This document shows positions 8,928 to 17,948 of a stretch of DNA of 64,000 bases, piece by piece. Origin of the DNA: Persicirhabdus sediminis. Lineage in GTDB: Bacteria > Verrucomicrobiota > Verrucomicrobiia > Verrucomicrobiales > Akkermansiaceae. Where the stretch lies: the NCBI RefSeq assembly GCF_016595495.1, contig NZ_JAENIM010000042.1, positions 80,635-144,634 on the forward strand. Direction: 5' to 3'. The translations under genes and the position numbers were made by a program. Position 1 is the stretch's first letter; each line of letters begins with the position of its first letter. A model generated the notes under the pieces. That model had not been told where the DNA came from. It made no database searches and worked only from the letters and a program-made list of their open reading frames with translations.

Positions 8928-9617
8928 ATGTTCGCAATCAAGCCCTTGTCCGCAATAGCACTGACCGCCTCACTCATGCTCAGTGGTCTAGCCACACCAA
9001 CGAGCGCAGCCGAACCAGCTGCCACCAGTGAGCAAAAACCATCCATCGAGTTCGCCAATGAATACTTCTATAATGACGCTGGTGAGTTTCAGGAAGAAAA
9101 AGCCAAAGACGCCATCATGGCCCTGCTCAAATATCACAACTATCCCATTTTTGATGGTATCAGAGAGCGCATCTTTGTCATGGACTACAAAGCTGGCCGA
9201 TTTGCCGAAGTTGGACTTTCAGGCATCATGTACGCCAACCATCAGGTCAACCAATACATGCTGCTGGATATTTTCCTCCTTCCCAACCAAATGCTCGCCG
9301 AACACTGGCACGTCGATGGTGAAGAAACTCCAGCCAAACGCGAAGGCTGGCTAGTTAGAAACGGCATCAGCTACATCGCCGGCATTGGCGAAGACAACAT
9401 GGCTGATTTCCCTGAAGTCAAAATCCCACAGATCCACTGGGATGGCAAAGTTTCCGCCAAGCACATCGTCAAAGGTGAGCCCGGCAGCTTCACCGACCTC
9501 GCTGAAATCCTCTCACGCCACTGGCAAATGGCTGGCCCTGAAGGTGCCATCATTACCGAAGTCGCTAACTACGCTGATGGCGCTGCCGTCAGACGCTCAG
9601 ATCCTAAAATGAACTAA
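8928..9617 (+). CDS. Secreted cupin-like protein, unknown function
   Basis: A 229-residue protein with a signal peptide (cleavage near PTSAAEP). The centre has a cupin-style metal motif: AEHWHVDGEETPAKREGW with two histidines and glutamates (about residues 128-148), then a short strand and IPQIHWDG. That pattern fits a single-domain cupin related to sugar isomerase-like proteins such as the D-lyxose ketol-isomerase group, but similarity is weak and the periplasmic signal is odd for a sugar isomerase. It is transcribed alone, divergent from the copper ATPase across a 200-bp AT-rich gap, and ends at a strong terminator. Confidence 0.65.
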   Translation: MFAIKPLSAIALTASLMLSGLATPTSAAEPAATSEQKPSIEFANEYFYNDAGEFQEEKAKDAIMALLKYHNYPIFDGIRERIFVMDYKAGRFAEVGLSGIMYANHQVNQYMLLDIFLLPNQMLAEHWHVDGEETPAKREGWLVRNGISYIAGIGEDNMADFPEVKIPQIHWDGKVSAKHIVKGEPGSFTDLAEILSRHWQMAGPEGAIITEVANYADGAAVRRSDPKMN

Positions 9618-9646
9618 GCTAGAATCGTCAGACATTTTCATAAGCG

Positions 9647-9680
9647 CCGCGATCCAGCTAGCTGGATCGCGGTATTTTTT
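9647..9680 (+). terminator. Terminator of the cupin-like gene, built on CCAGCTAGCTGG
   Basis: A perfect 26-bp palindrome (9647-9672, CCGCGATCCAGC and its mirror) with the 12-mer CCAGCTAGCTGG at its centre, followed by TATTTTTT. A perfect palindrome has no free loop, so the central bases must open in the RNA. Confidence 0.8.
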
Positions 9681-9858
9681 GTCTCGCCCAACTAGCAGAT
9701 CCTTCTTGCCAAGAAGTAAACTTTGACTAATACGAGTAACAAGTCTGACCAATTCAGAGAGATCTCGCCCGCTGAAAGATCAATCACCCCCAAAACCACC
9801 ATGTCTCTTTTGTCATTCAGCCGCCACGCCAGCATCAACCAAATCGTTTATCTAAAGT

Positions 9859-9882
9859 TTTCCTGTCAGTCCACACAGGAAA
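9859..9882. promoter_or_regulatory. 8-bp inverted repeat upstream of maf
   Basis: Arms TTTCCTGT (9859-9866) and ACAGGAAA (9875-9882) with 8 nt between, just before a TTGACG-like -35 (9886-9891). It may be an operator or a leader hairpin for the maf operon. The rest of the gap 9681-9922 shows nothing I can name. Confidence 0.35.
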
Positions 9883-9922
9883 CCCTTGACGATTAGATGA
9901 TTCCAGCTATTCCATAACATAC

Positions 9923-10507
9923 ATGGCTTTACAACTTCAGACCAAACTAATTCTAGCATCTGCATCGCCTCGGCGACGCGAGATCCTAGCTGAAGCTGGC
10001 TACCACTTTTCCATCATGCCCTCACCGGCGGAAGAGATTCACGACGCCTCCATCCCACTGGAAGAACTGTGCGAACTCAACGCCAAAGCTAAAGCCAAGG
10101 CCATTGCCCTAGATCACCGCGACGCCTGTGTCATTGGTTCAGACACCTTAGTCTGCCTCGACGGCCAGCCGCTCGGCAAACCAGCGAGCAGAGAAGAAGC
10201 CATTGCCACCCTGCAAAAGCTCTCTGGCCGCACTCACCAAGTTTGTACCGGTGTCTGCGTCATCGCCGATAACATGGTGAAATGCTTCCACTGCATCTCT
10301 GAAGTCGTCTTTAAGGAACTCGATCTCGCAACCATCGAAGAATACATCAGCAAAGTCAACGTCATGGACAAAGCTGGATCATATGCCGTACAAGAACGCG
10401 GTGAAATGATCATTAAAGAATTCCGCGGTGACTTCCAAAATATCGTCGGCCTCCCTATCAAGTACCTCGAGTTTGTATTGCAGAGATTCGGTATTGAACA
10501 CCGATAG
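9923..10507 (+). CDS. maf: Maf-like nucleoside-triphosphate pyrophosphatase
   Basis: A 194-residue protein of the usual Maf length. It opens with LILASASPRRREIL, the Maf signature, and contains the conserved IGSDTLVCLDGQPLGKP block (about residues 72-90) and SGRTHQVCTGV. Maf enzymes hydrolyse non-canonical or methylated nucleoside triphosphates to monophosphates and restrain septum formation in some bacteria. It heads a cluster with the lipid-kinase gene (21-bp gap) and the SanA-like gene. Confidence 0.93.
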   Translation: MALQLQTKLILASASPRRREILAEAGYHFSIMPSPAEEIHDASIPLEELCELNAKAKAKAIALDHRDACVIGSDTLVCLDGQPLGKPASREEAIATLQKLSGRTHQVCTGVCVIADNMVKCFHCISEVVFKELDLATIEEYISKVNVMDKAGSYAVQERGEMIIKEFRGDFQNIVGLPIKYLEFVLQRFGIEHR

Positions 10508-10528
10508 ATTTCGAGGCAAGCTGCCGCC

Positions 10529-11497
10529 ATGGAGACGTCCATCCCCGTGCCTAACCGCATCCCTCTGTTATTCAATCCTAACGCCCGCAGCCAACGAGGC
10601 AGGAAAACACTCCGCTTCCTCATGGCTAACGCGCAGCGTTTCGCCCTCTACGCCACTCGCGATGTCGACGACGCGCGCCAGCTGGCTCAAAAATTAGCTA
10701 ACGACGGCGAACCCATCGTCTGTGCCGCCGGTGGTGATGGCACACTCAATGCCGTCGTCCAAGGGCTCGCTGGAAGCAGCTGTGTGCTCGGTGTGCTGCC
10801 AGCGGGAACCATGAATGTTTTTGCCCGCGAGCTAGGCATTCCCTACAACAGCCTATCAAAAGCATTAGAGATCATCCAAGATGGCAACGTTAGGGAGGTG
10901 GACCTCTTTGAAGCCAACCAAAAACCATTCCTGCAAATGGCTGGCGTTGGTTTTGATGCCAAGGTGATAGAAGAAACTAGCTCAGGATCAAAAAATCTAA
11001 TTGGCCCATTTGCCTACCTCGGCCCAGCCGTCAGAGTGCTGGGACAACAACCGCCAAAGGTCACCGTGACCTGCGCCGACGGCCGCGTCGAAGAAGGTGT
11101 TTGTATGCTAGCTGGTAATGGATCGCTGTACGGCGGTCAGGTCAAATTGTTCCGCAAAGCTGACAATGATGACGGCCTGCTAGACGCCCTCATTTTCAAA
11201 CATTCCGGCATCCCATTCATCCGCGACTCGCTGTTAGGACTAGCCACAGGCGCGCTCGATACCGAGAAATCATCCATCACCTACCTGCAATCAGAAAGTT
11301 TCACCATCGAGAGTGACGCGCAGCTGCCACTACAAGTAGATGGCGAGTATGCTGGCCGCGCCAGCACCTTCAAACTCTGTCCAACTGGACGCAAACTACG
11401 CGTATTGGCCCCTAGCTGCGTGAAAGAAAATTGGCTACAAAATATCATTCGTGAGATCGTCAAACGATCACCGCGGCACAACAAAATCACCAGCTAA
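10529..11497 (+). CDS. Diacylglycerol/lipid kinase family protein
   Basis: A 322-residue cytoplasmic protein of the DAGK catalytic family (PF00781, YegS/DgkB/BmrU group). Key features are LLFNPNARSQRGRK near residue 11, the nucleotide-binding GGDGTLNAVVQGL (about 67-79), LPAGTMNVFARELG (about 90-103) and a C-terminal beta-sandwich with LPLQVDGEYAG. Such enzymes phosphorylate diacylglycerol or related lipids with ATP. It begins 21 bp after maf and its TAA overlaps the ATG of the next gene by one base (TAATG), so translation is probably coupled. The exact lipid substrate is not decided by sequence. Confidence 0.87.
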   Translation: METSIPVPNRIPLLFNPNARSQRGRKTLRFLMANAQRFALYATRDVDDARQLAQKLANDGEPIVCAAGGDGTLNAVVQGLAGSSCVLGVLPAGTMNVFARELGIPYNSLSKALEIIQDGNVREVDLFEANQKPFLQMAGVGFDAKVIEETSSGSKNLIGPFAYLGPAVRVLGQQPPKVTVTCADGRVEEGVCMLAGNGSLYGGQVKLFRKADNDDGLLDALIFKHSGIPFIRDSLLGLATGALDTEKSSITYLQSESFTIESDAQLPLQVDGEYAGRASTFKLCPTGRKLRVLAPSCVKENWLQNIIREIVKRSPRHNKITS

Positions 11498-12189
11498 TGA
11501 GCAACAAGAAGATCTCACCTAACGCGCATGCCAACTGGCAGTTCTACCTCGCCGCGGGCGCCATGGCAGCTGGCTGTGCCACGCTCATCGCCAGCTCGAT
11601 TTTACTCGGCTGCAACGAGCTCGCCACCAATGCTGGCGCGGGCAAACTGTACAGCGACAGCGCTAGCATCCCGCACCGCCAAGTCGGCGTCGTGCTCGGC
11701 TGTTCAGCTAAAATTGGCCAACGTAACAACCAGTATTTCATCCGCCGCATTGATGCCGCCAGCCAGCTCTATCACGCAGGCAAAGTAGACTGTCTGATTG
11801 TATCTGGCGACAACAGCCGCCACGATTACGATGAGCCAGCTGACATGAAGCAGGCGCTCATAGAAAAAGGCGTGCCTGCTGAAAAAATTGTCTGCGACTA
11901 CGCTGGCCTGCGCACACTCGACTCGATTGTGCGTGCAAAAAAAGTCTTTGGTCAGGATTCCTTCACGGTGATCTCACAGCAATTCCAAAACGAGAGGTCC
12001 GCCTACATTGCCCAAGCTCACAATATTGACTTAATAGGCTTCAATGCAGCTGGAGTCCACGGGCGAGTCGCCCGCCATACTGATCGCAGAGAATTTCTCG
12101 CACGGACCAAAATGTGGTTAGATGTGCAATTTTTCAATACCTCGCCAAAATACCTTGGACCCTTGGAGACTTTACCTATTGATAGTTAG
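11497..12189 (+). CDS. SanA/ElyC-like DUF218 protein
   Basis: A 230-residue inner-membrane protein with one N-terminal helix (about residues 15-38) and a DUF218 domain (PF02698): VGVVLGCSAKIGQRNNQYFIRRID, CLIVSGDN, a central ALIEKGVPAEKIVCDYAGLRTLDSI and a C-terminal MWLDVQFF. This matches SanA/YdcF proteins, which are linked to envelope barrier function in enterobacteria. The start codon overlaps the stop of the lipid-kinase gene, which supports both the start and a joint envelope role. It is the last gene of the maf operon. Confidence 0.85.
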   Translation: MSNKKISPNAHANWQFYLAAGAMAAGCATLIASSILLGCNELATNAGAGKLYSDSASIPHRQVGVVLGCSAKIGQRNNQYFIRRIDAASQLYHAGKVDCLIVSGDNSRHDYDEPADMKQALIEKGVPAEKIVCDYAGLRTLDSIVRAKKVFGQDSFTVISQQFQNERSAYIAQAHNIDLIGFNAAGVHGRVARHTDRREFLARTKMWLDVQFFNTSPKYLGPLETLPIDS

Positions 12190-12350
12190 CCAGCTAACTA
12201 CCACCCACAAACTAACACCTTCAAAATTCTAGCTAGGACGAGCACTCACACAGACCTTCACTAGTGTTAAACCACTTAACTATTCCGCTTGCACGGTAAG
12301 CTGTAAATGTTTCACGCGTATTAATTGTAACGATTATAACGCTCTCAAAC

Positions 12351-14510
12351 ATGAACATCAAACTCACCTGCACAACGCTAGCTCTGACCGCAGCTACTGC
12401 CAGCCAAGTCAGCGCTGGCGAGCCGATCAAGCTGGAAAACGGCCAACTCAGCCGCGAATTCTCCACCATTGAAGATACTTTCAAAAGCTCCGCCATCGTC
12501 AATAAGATCAATGGGGAGACTCTCAAGCTTAATGATGTTAGCGAATTCCGCCTGCGCATCAGCGATGACGTCGCCAGCAAAGCACCTGACACTTGGCTCA
12601 GCTCCAATGACTTCAAAGTCATCGACATCAAAAAAGCGAGTGCTGAAAATATTATCGTCTCGTTGCAGCACCCTGGCACTCAGCTGGAAGCTGAACTTAG
12701 CTACACATTAGACTCAGCTGCTCACTACGGTCGCAAGCAACTCAAGCTAACTAATGGCGGCAAAAAACCTGTCACGGTAGAAGTTATCGAGCTGGAGTCA
12801 TTTTCTAATAAAGACAACTATCAGCCGTACAAGATTCACGAAATCAACGTCGCCGGCAAGTGGAGCCCAGGCATTGGCCAGCCACTCTACACTAAAAAAT
12901 CAGCGATGTTCTTTGGCGTAGAATTCCCAGCTTCTAGAAATACTGTGAGCTCAGAGCAGCTCTCATCTGCTTACTACTGGGGATTTGCCCTAGAACCAAA
13001 ACAGAGCCTAACCACTCACCCTTCCGTGTTTGGTGTGGGCGACGACGGTGAGTTCATCCAAGAAGCATTCTTCAGCTACATTGACGACATCCGCGCACAG
13101 CCGCTCCGAGTGCAAATCCAGTATAACAGCTGGTTTGATGACGGCCGCGGGGTAAGCCGTGAGTCATTTGAGGAAAAGGTCACTAAGATCAACGAAGAGC
13201 TGGTTAACAAGCGTAAGCTGAAACCACTCAATGCCTACGTCATCGATGATGGTTGGCAAGATTCATCTCAAAAAGCAGCTAGCGACTGGAACAAACAATT
13301 CTGGCCAGTTAACAGCAAATTCGACCCTGACTTTGCCTCCACGAAGAAGCTGCTAGCTGACAAAGAATCTCAGTTAGGTTTATGGCTCAGCCCAGCCAGT
13401 ATTTTTGGTGCTAAGAAAATGCCACCAATTCTTGAAAAGGCAGGATACGAGCGTCTCGACATGACCATGTCACTAGCTGGCCCTAAATACATGGACGAGC
13501 TGGAAAAACGACTAGTGGACCTTGCTTCCCAAGGCGTTACCTACTTCAAGTTAGATGGTCTCTTTGGTCACCTGAAAGTTCGCAACGTTGAACTTAAGCC
13601 TAACCGCGGCGTACCAATTCCTAACCTTGAAGGACTGCTTACCGACGACATCACCCCAGGATCTCCTAAGCTCGACACTCCTGAATTTGACGAGCTGAAG
13701 ATGTACTACGTTTCAGCTGGTACAGCACGCTTCATCGAGACCACCAAGGCGATGCGCGAAGTGAACCCTGAGCTCTTCATCGCTATTACAAACTCTGCTT
13801 ACCTCAGCCCGTGGTGGTTGCAGTACATTGATGTGATTTGGCTGATCAACTCAGGAGATTCAGCCGGCGGATCTGACCGCCTTCCTCAGCTGAGATACCG
13901 CGATGGCATCTACTACGAGATCTGGGAGAAAGAAAATACCCAGTTCCCAATGTGCTCAATTTTCAACCACGATCCAAAGAAAACGGATACTGGCGAAAGC
14001 AGAGAAGAATTCCGCGACTACCTGCTCATGCACATGAGCCGTGGCTCAGTATTCATCGAGCTCTACCTCAAAACCATGAAGCTCTCAGACGCAGACTGGG
14101 ACGTGCTTGCTGACAGCCTCCAGTGGGCCCACAATAATGCCCAATACTTCAGCGGTGTACGCATGCACGGTGGTGATCCATTTGGTGACATCGACCCAAC
14201 TCTATCTGCCATGGCACGTTCCCGCCAAATGCGCCAGGAAACTGAAATCACTGGTCGTGTTTACGGCTACTCAGCATGGAACAAAGACGGTGGCTATTTC
14301 TCAGTCCTCAACCCAAGCTCCAAAGATCAGACATACACCGTCACCCTAGACAGAAAACTGGGCCTGCGCCCAGACGTCAAAGGCGACTACAAAGTCACCA
14401 TCGTTACCGACCAAAGCGCATCAACATTGCCAGCTACTGTGAAGTACGGTGATGAGCTCAAAATCGACCTCAAGAGCCGCGAGTTCCTCCTCTTGGAATT
14501 TGCTAAGTAA
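12351..14510 (+). CDS. Secreted GH36-type alpha-galactosidase-like glycosidase
   Basis: A 719-residue protein with a signal peptide (cleavage near SQVSAGEP). An N-terminal beta-sandwich (about 25-260) is followed by a TIM barrel with YNSWFDDGRG, VIDDGWQDSS and the nucleophile motif YFKLDGLFG (D402). The second acid, expected in GH36, is probably in INSGDSAGGSDR near residue 505. A C-terminal beta domain ends the protein. This is clan GH-D, GH36-like melibiase; substrates are terminal alpha-galactosides or related sugars, and the periplasmic location fits break-down of imported oligosaccharides. It stands alone between its own promoter region (12190-12350) and a terminator. A second secreted glycosidase, a GH2 beta-galactosidase, lies 11 kb away. 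Confidence 0.85.
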   Translation: MNIKLTCTTLALTAATASQVSAGEPIKLENGQLSREFSTIEDTFKSSAIVNKINGETLKLNDVSEFRLRISDDVASKAPDTWLSSNDFKVIDIKKASAENIIVSLQHPGTQLEAELSYTLDSAAHYGRKQLKLTNGGKKPVTVEVIELESFSNKDNYQPYKIHEINVAGKWSPGIGQPLYTKKSAMFFGVEFPASRNTVSSEQLSSAYYWGFALEPKQSLTTHPSVFGVGDDGEFIQEAFFSYIDDIRAQPLRVQIQYNSWFDDGRGVSRESFEEKVTKINEELVNKRKLKPLNAYVIDDGWQDSSQKAASDWNKQFWPVNSKFDPDFASTKKLLADKESQLGLWLSPASIFGAKKMPPILEKAGYERLDMTMSLAGPKYMDELEKRLVDLASQGVTYFKLDGLFGHLKVRNVELKPNRGVPIPNLEGLLTDDITPGSPKLDTPEFDELKMYYVSAGTARFIETTKAMREVNPELFIAITNSAYLSPWWLQYIDVIWLINSGDSAGGSDRLPQLRYRDGIYYEIWEKENTQFPMCSIFNHDPKKTDTGESREEFRDYLLMHMSRGSVFIELYLKTMKLSDADWDVLADSLQWAHNNAQYFSGVRMHGGDPFGDIDPTLSAMARSRQMRQETEITGRVYGYSAWNKDGGYFSVLNPSSKDQTYTVTLDRKLGLRPDVKGDYKVTIVTDQSASTLPATVKYGDELKIDLKSREFLLLEFAK

Positions 14511-14541
14511 TCGATAGCGACAATATCTAAACCTCATCTAC

Positions 14542-14579
14542 AGCACTCCATTGGCCATGCCAGTGGGGTGCTTTTTTTT
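14542..14579 (+). terminator. Terminator of the GH36 gene
   Basis: Arms AGCACTCCATTGG (14542-14554) and CCAGTGGGGTGCT (14560-14572), paired with two G:T pairs, followed by eight T residues. Confidence 0.88.
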
Positions 14580-14611
14580 GCCTTATCTTTAAGCCGTCGC
14601 GCTAGCTAGCC

Positions 14612-15244
14612 TCACTCCAGCTGCGCTGGCATGGCTGGCGGCAGTGATGGTGGTTTCTGCAGGTAGCGCTCGTACAAGCCGTAACCGAGCGCACGTGTAG
14701 AGCTGTAATCCACCGCGTAGCCAATCACCCCACCAATCACCGGAATTGCCTGCAGCAGCAACTTCGGTGAATAACGCATCACCAACTTCAACGCCGCCTT
14801 GGCACCAAATTTTCCAGCTGACTGCACACCCGAAATGATGGCAAATTGCTGCAGTTTAAAATTTTCCGTATCCGTCTCAATGCCACCGCGCCGGCGCGCC
14901 AGAAATTCCACCAGCCGCGTCTGAATGCGGATCGAACCAAAGACATCCAGCGGCAGCGCCACAGGCAAAGTCAGCAAACCACCAAAACCTGTCACAAATC
15001 CAAGCACGCCACTGATCTTCGCCTCTTGGCGGATCACCTGGCGTACCGCTGCATCCGCATCCACACCACCGCCAAGCAACTTGGTATAACGCGCTTCCAA
15101 GGCCTCCGCATCACCGAGCAGCACGCGCCCTAGCCAGTTCTTGAACCAGAAAAAGGCCACCACCATGAGCACAAACAAAATCACCCAGACCACCGCACAA
15201 GCAATCAGCGCCCAGATGACAAAATCCCAAAAACCAAACTCCAT
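14612..15244 (-). CDS. EcsC-family protein
   Basis: A 210-residue protein from an ATG at 15244 (MEFGFWDFV); an upstream in-frame ATG at 15292 would add 16 poorly hydrophobic residues and is less likely. One strong N-terminal helix (about 5-33) precedes an EcsC-like region with GFVTGFGGLLTLPVALPLDV, RIQTRLVEFLA, a C-terminal amphipathic block LQAIPVIGGVIGYAVDY and STRALG. EcsC proteins are membrane-associated and of unclear function; in Bacillus the name comes from an ABC-transporter operon, but no transporter is nearby here. Monocistronic. Confidence 0.75.
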   Translation of the reverse strand: MEFGFWDFVIWALIACAVVWVILFVLMVVAFFWFKNWLGRVLLGDAEALEARYTKLLGGGVDADAAVRQVIRQEAKISGVLGFVTGFGGLLTLPVALPLDVFGSIRIQTRLVEFLARRRGGIETDTENFKLQQFAIISGVQSAGKFGAKAALKLVMRYSPKLLLQAIPVIGGVIGYAVDYSSTRALGYGLYERYLQKPPSLPPAMPAQLE

Positions 15245-15404
15245 AACCCAGCTATAACAAATTTCTCCCAGCTGACAACCACCCAAGGTCATTTGTCATC
15301 CATGAAGCTGGTAGGGAATCGTTAGGCGCATCACACCCGACCCAACAGACTCGCGACAAGTTTATTGACAAAAGAAGCTAGAGCTAGAGGATTAAAAACT
15401 GTTT

Positions 15405-16418
15405 ATGATAGTTAGGAAAAAGCATAACTTCGTCGCCTTCGCGATGCTAGCTCTAGGCATGCAAATGATGGTTTCCTGTAAAGCGGCTGCTCCTAAATTA
15501 GAAGTAAATGTACAGGTTGTAGACGAAGATGGTCAAGTCATTGAGGCAGCAAACGTTGCTCTCGCTGGTGTGATAGGAAGTAAGCCAAATCTAGGAGGAG
15601 GATTTGCACAAAACGTTTATGACAAAACCAACAAGTTAACAGATGCGACGGGGCGAGCAACTGTCTCTGTTCACTCTTTGAGTACTGAGTACGGGCTAGA
15701 TGTTAAAAAGGACGGTTACTATGAGGTAACAGTAGCGAAGCCGCGTAGCAAACCTGTCAGTGGGAAATGGGAAGTCAGCGAAAACTTAGTAGAGGTAGTT
15801 TTGAAGAAGAAAAAAAATCCCATTCCCATGCATAAGAAGCGGTTTGAGGGATACTTTGTAGAATTGAATAAGCCAATGAGCATTGACCTTTTAGTCGGAG
15901 ATTGGGTCGCACCTCATGGGGAAGGCAAAGTTGCCGACCTAACTTTCACGGTGCAGAAGCCAGATTCTGCCAAATATGATTTTGATGCTACTCTACTCGT
16001 CGAGATGAATGGAGGGGAACTGGATGCATTGATTGAGTTCCCTGAAGATAACACTCATAGCGCTTTTAAAGGGCCATATGAAGTCCATGATGGCAATTGG
16101 GTCCCGAGCTTCAATTGGGTCAATGAAATCGTTCAGGATGAAAGAGGTATTAACGTTCAAAGCATCGATTTCCAACAAGACAGGCTATGGGGCTTGCGCC
16201 TGCGAACTATGGCGGATGAACAAGGCAACTTGATCCAAGCGAATTACGGCAAGATGAGTGATATCGAGTTTTATGGTTCCGTAAAATCTAAACGCAAAGG
16301 TGTGTCATTCATCAGGTTTACCTATTATTACAATCCAACAGTAAATGATAGAAATGTGGAATTTGATTCTAGCAAAAACCTCTATATCGAAAAACCACGG
16401 GGCATCCGTAAACCTTAG
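15405..16418 (+). CDS. Putative lipoprotein with Ig-like/carboxypeptidase-regulatory-like N-domain
   Basis: A 337-residue secreted protein with a hydrophobic leader ending MMVSCKAAA, a plausible lipobox cysteine at residue 25. Residues about 33-115 look like a CarboxypepD_reg/big-1 type beta domain (VNVQVVDEDGQVIEAANVAL ... TDATGRATVSVH). The rest is beta-rich and unrecognised. The gene differs from its neighbours: it is more A+T-rich, has many non-preferred codons, and contains no AGCTGG or CCAGCT word, which nearly every other gene here has. That suggests recent acquisition. No mobile-element gene is next to it, but the repeat locus starts 60 bp downstream. Confidence 0.6.
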   Translation: MIVRKKHNFVAFAMLALGMQMMVSCKAAAPKLEVNVQVVDEDGQVIEAANVALAGVIGSKPNLGGGFAQNVYDKTNKLTDATGRATVSVHSLSTEYGLDVKKDGYYEVTVAKPRSKPVSGKWEVSENLVEVVLKKKKNPIPMHKKRFEGYFVELNKPMSIDLLVGDWVAPHGEGKVADLTFTVQKPDSAKYDFDATLLVEMNGGELDALIEFPEDNTHSAFKGPYEVHDGNWVPSFNWVNEIVQDERGINVQSIDFQQDRLWGLRLRTMADEQGNLIQANYGKMSDIEFYGSVKSKRKGVSFIRFTYYYNPTVNDRNVEFDSSKNLYIEKPRGIRKP

Positions 16419-16477
16419 TTAAGAAAAATCTCGTACATTTTTCAGCTACAATGAGCTCGCTCCCCCCAAAAGCATGA

Positions 16478-16606
16478 CAAATGATGTCAGGCATTTTTTA
16501 TTAGGAAAATCCACAAACCCTTATAAATAAAGGATCCTCACCCAATTCCCGCTCTAAAATTTCGGGTTTTTCCGGGTTTTCCCCGTGGGCTCCAATCCCG
16601 CCCATC
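16478..16606 (+). repeat. Dispersed element, 16-kb locus copy 1
   Basis: Positions 16481-16606 match 16697-16822 over 126 bp without gaps (period 216 bp). The first 97 bp or so align end-for-end with the elements at 56282 and 56497 read on the minus strand: a start like AAATGATGTCAGGCATTTTT and an end GGGTTTTTCC at offset 86-87. The middle is diverged. The leading GATGTCAGGCATTTTTT can form a small stem followed by a T run. Confidence 0.75.
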
Positions 16607-16696
16607 TAGCTAGCTGGAGATTCCACTTCCTCATCCGCGGGGCCAACGAGTCAGCAATTCTACAAGATACTGCTGCAAGCGCAGGCAACAAGCCAG

Positions 16697-16822
16697 ATGA
16701 TGTCAGGCATTTTTTCTTCAATAAACCCACGAACCCTCATAAATAAAGGATCTACACCCAATTTACGCTCTGTAATTTCGGGTTTTTCCGAGTTTTCCCC
16801 GAGGGCACCAATCACGCCCATC
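16697..16822 (+). repeat. Dispersed element, 16-kb locus copy 2
   Basis: Second copy of the 126-bp direct repeat. It has the same length as copy 1 with scattered substitutions, so the pair is old but still collinear. Between the copies (16607-16696) lies unrelated sequence with a CTAGCTAGCTGG run. No believable gene is present in 16419-17012. Confidence 0.75.
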
Positions 16823-16916
16823 CAGCCAACTGCTGTTTCCACATCGGCTAGCAACTAAGCACCGAGCTGGCCCCCTGCGATGCGCACTTGCAGGCCGGCA
16901 TTATAAGTAAAATTTT

Positions 16917-16944
16917 GTTAAGAAACCCTAACTTGTTTCTTAAC
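16917..16944. repeat. 10-bp inverted repeat with 8-nt spacer
   Basis: GTTAAGAAAC (16917-16926) and GTTTCTTAAC (16935-16944) are perfect complements. The geometry (10-bp arms, 8-nt loop) is the same as the hairpin at 37339-37366. It lies just beyond the rpsI terminator. Confidence 0.5.
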
Positions 16945-16949
16945 AAACA

Positions 16950-16989
16950 AAAAAAAAGCGTGCCTCCCAGTGGAAGAAGACACGCTTTT
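16950..16989 (-). terminator. Terminator of rplM-rpsI
   Basis: Arms AAAAGCGTG (16954-16962) and CACGCTTTT (16981-16989). On the minus strand the stem is followed by a run of eight or more T residues. It lies 24 bp after the rpsI stop. Confidence 0.85.
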
Positions 16990-17010
16990 CGAAATGTTGC
17001 GGATGTCGCA

Positions 17011-17408
<398 letters not shown>

Positions 17409-17428
17409 GATAATTAAAATAGTTTAGG

Positions 17429-17860
17429 TTAGGCGATTTCGAAAACTTCTGGATTCTGTGCCTCGTGTGCGTGCTCAGCGCCACAGTAAACTTTAAGTTT
17501 GCTGTACTGAACTTTGCCCAACTTGTTGTGAGGAATCATGCCTTTGATAGCACGCTCAAGGATAAGTTCTGGCTTACGCGCACGAACTTTCTTTGGAGTT
17601 TCTACCTTTTGGTTACCTACATACCCTGTGTAACGAGTGTAGATCTTATCAGTCTCTTTGTTACCAGTGAAGATAGCCTTGTCCGCGTTGATGATGACTA
17701 CATAGTCACCACAGTCAACGTGGCTTGTGAAAATTGGCTTATGCTTACCGCGTAAAAGAGTTGCTGCCTGTACAGCTACCTGACCGACTACCTTATCGGC
17801 AGCGTCGATCACATACCACTTACGCTCTACGTCTTGAGCTTTTGCTGAAAAAGTCTTCAT
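17429..17860 (-). CDS. rplM: 50S ribosomal protein L13
   Basis: A 143-residue L13: KWYVIDAADKVVGQVAVQAA near the N-terminus, GDYVVIINADKAIFTGNK and a C-terminal GMIPHNKLGKVQYSKLKVYCG. A clear Shine-Dalgarno (AGGAG, 6 nt before the ATG) fixes the start, in contrast to most genes here, which lack one. It is the first gene of the rplM-rpsI operon. Confidence 0.97.
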   Translation of the reverse strand: MKTFSAKAQDVERKWYVIDAADKVVGQVAVQAATLLRGKHKPIFTSHVDCGDYVVIINADKAIFTGNKETDKIYTRYTGYVGNQKVETPKKVRARKPELILERAIKGMIPHNKLGKVQYSKLKVYCGAEHAHEAQNPEVFEIA

Positions 17861-17919
17861 GTGTTCTCCTTAGATTGTCGCCCAGTTTATAAAACCCCCT
17901 GGGCGGGGAAAGGGCGGGC

Positions 17920-17948
17920 AAACTAGGAACCGATCTGTGATCTGTCAA
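17920..17948 (-). promoter_or_regulatory. Sigma-70 promoter of rplM-rpsI
   Basis: On the minus strand TTGACA (plus 17943-17948) is followed after 17 bp by TAGTTT (17920-17925). The leader to the rplM ATG is roughly 50 nt and contains a G/C-rich stretch (CCCCGCCCAGGGGG) that could fold. Confidence 0.55.

Noticed and set aside
12320..12345. TTGTAACGATTATAAC before the GH36 gene, reminiscent of a LacI/GalR operator
   Set aside because: The two halves are only partly symmetric and no LacI-type gene is nearby.
12233..12679. 148-codon frame on the minus strand opposite the start of the GH36 gene
   Set aside because: It overlaps the strong signal peptide and first domain of the GH36 gene, has no recognisable domain and is rich in Ser/Leu, as expected for a reversed reading of that gene.
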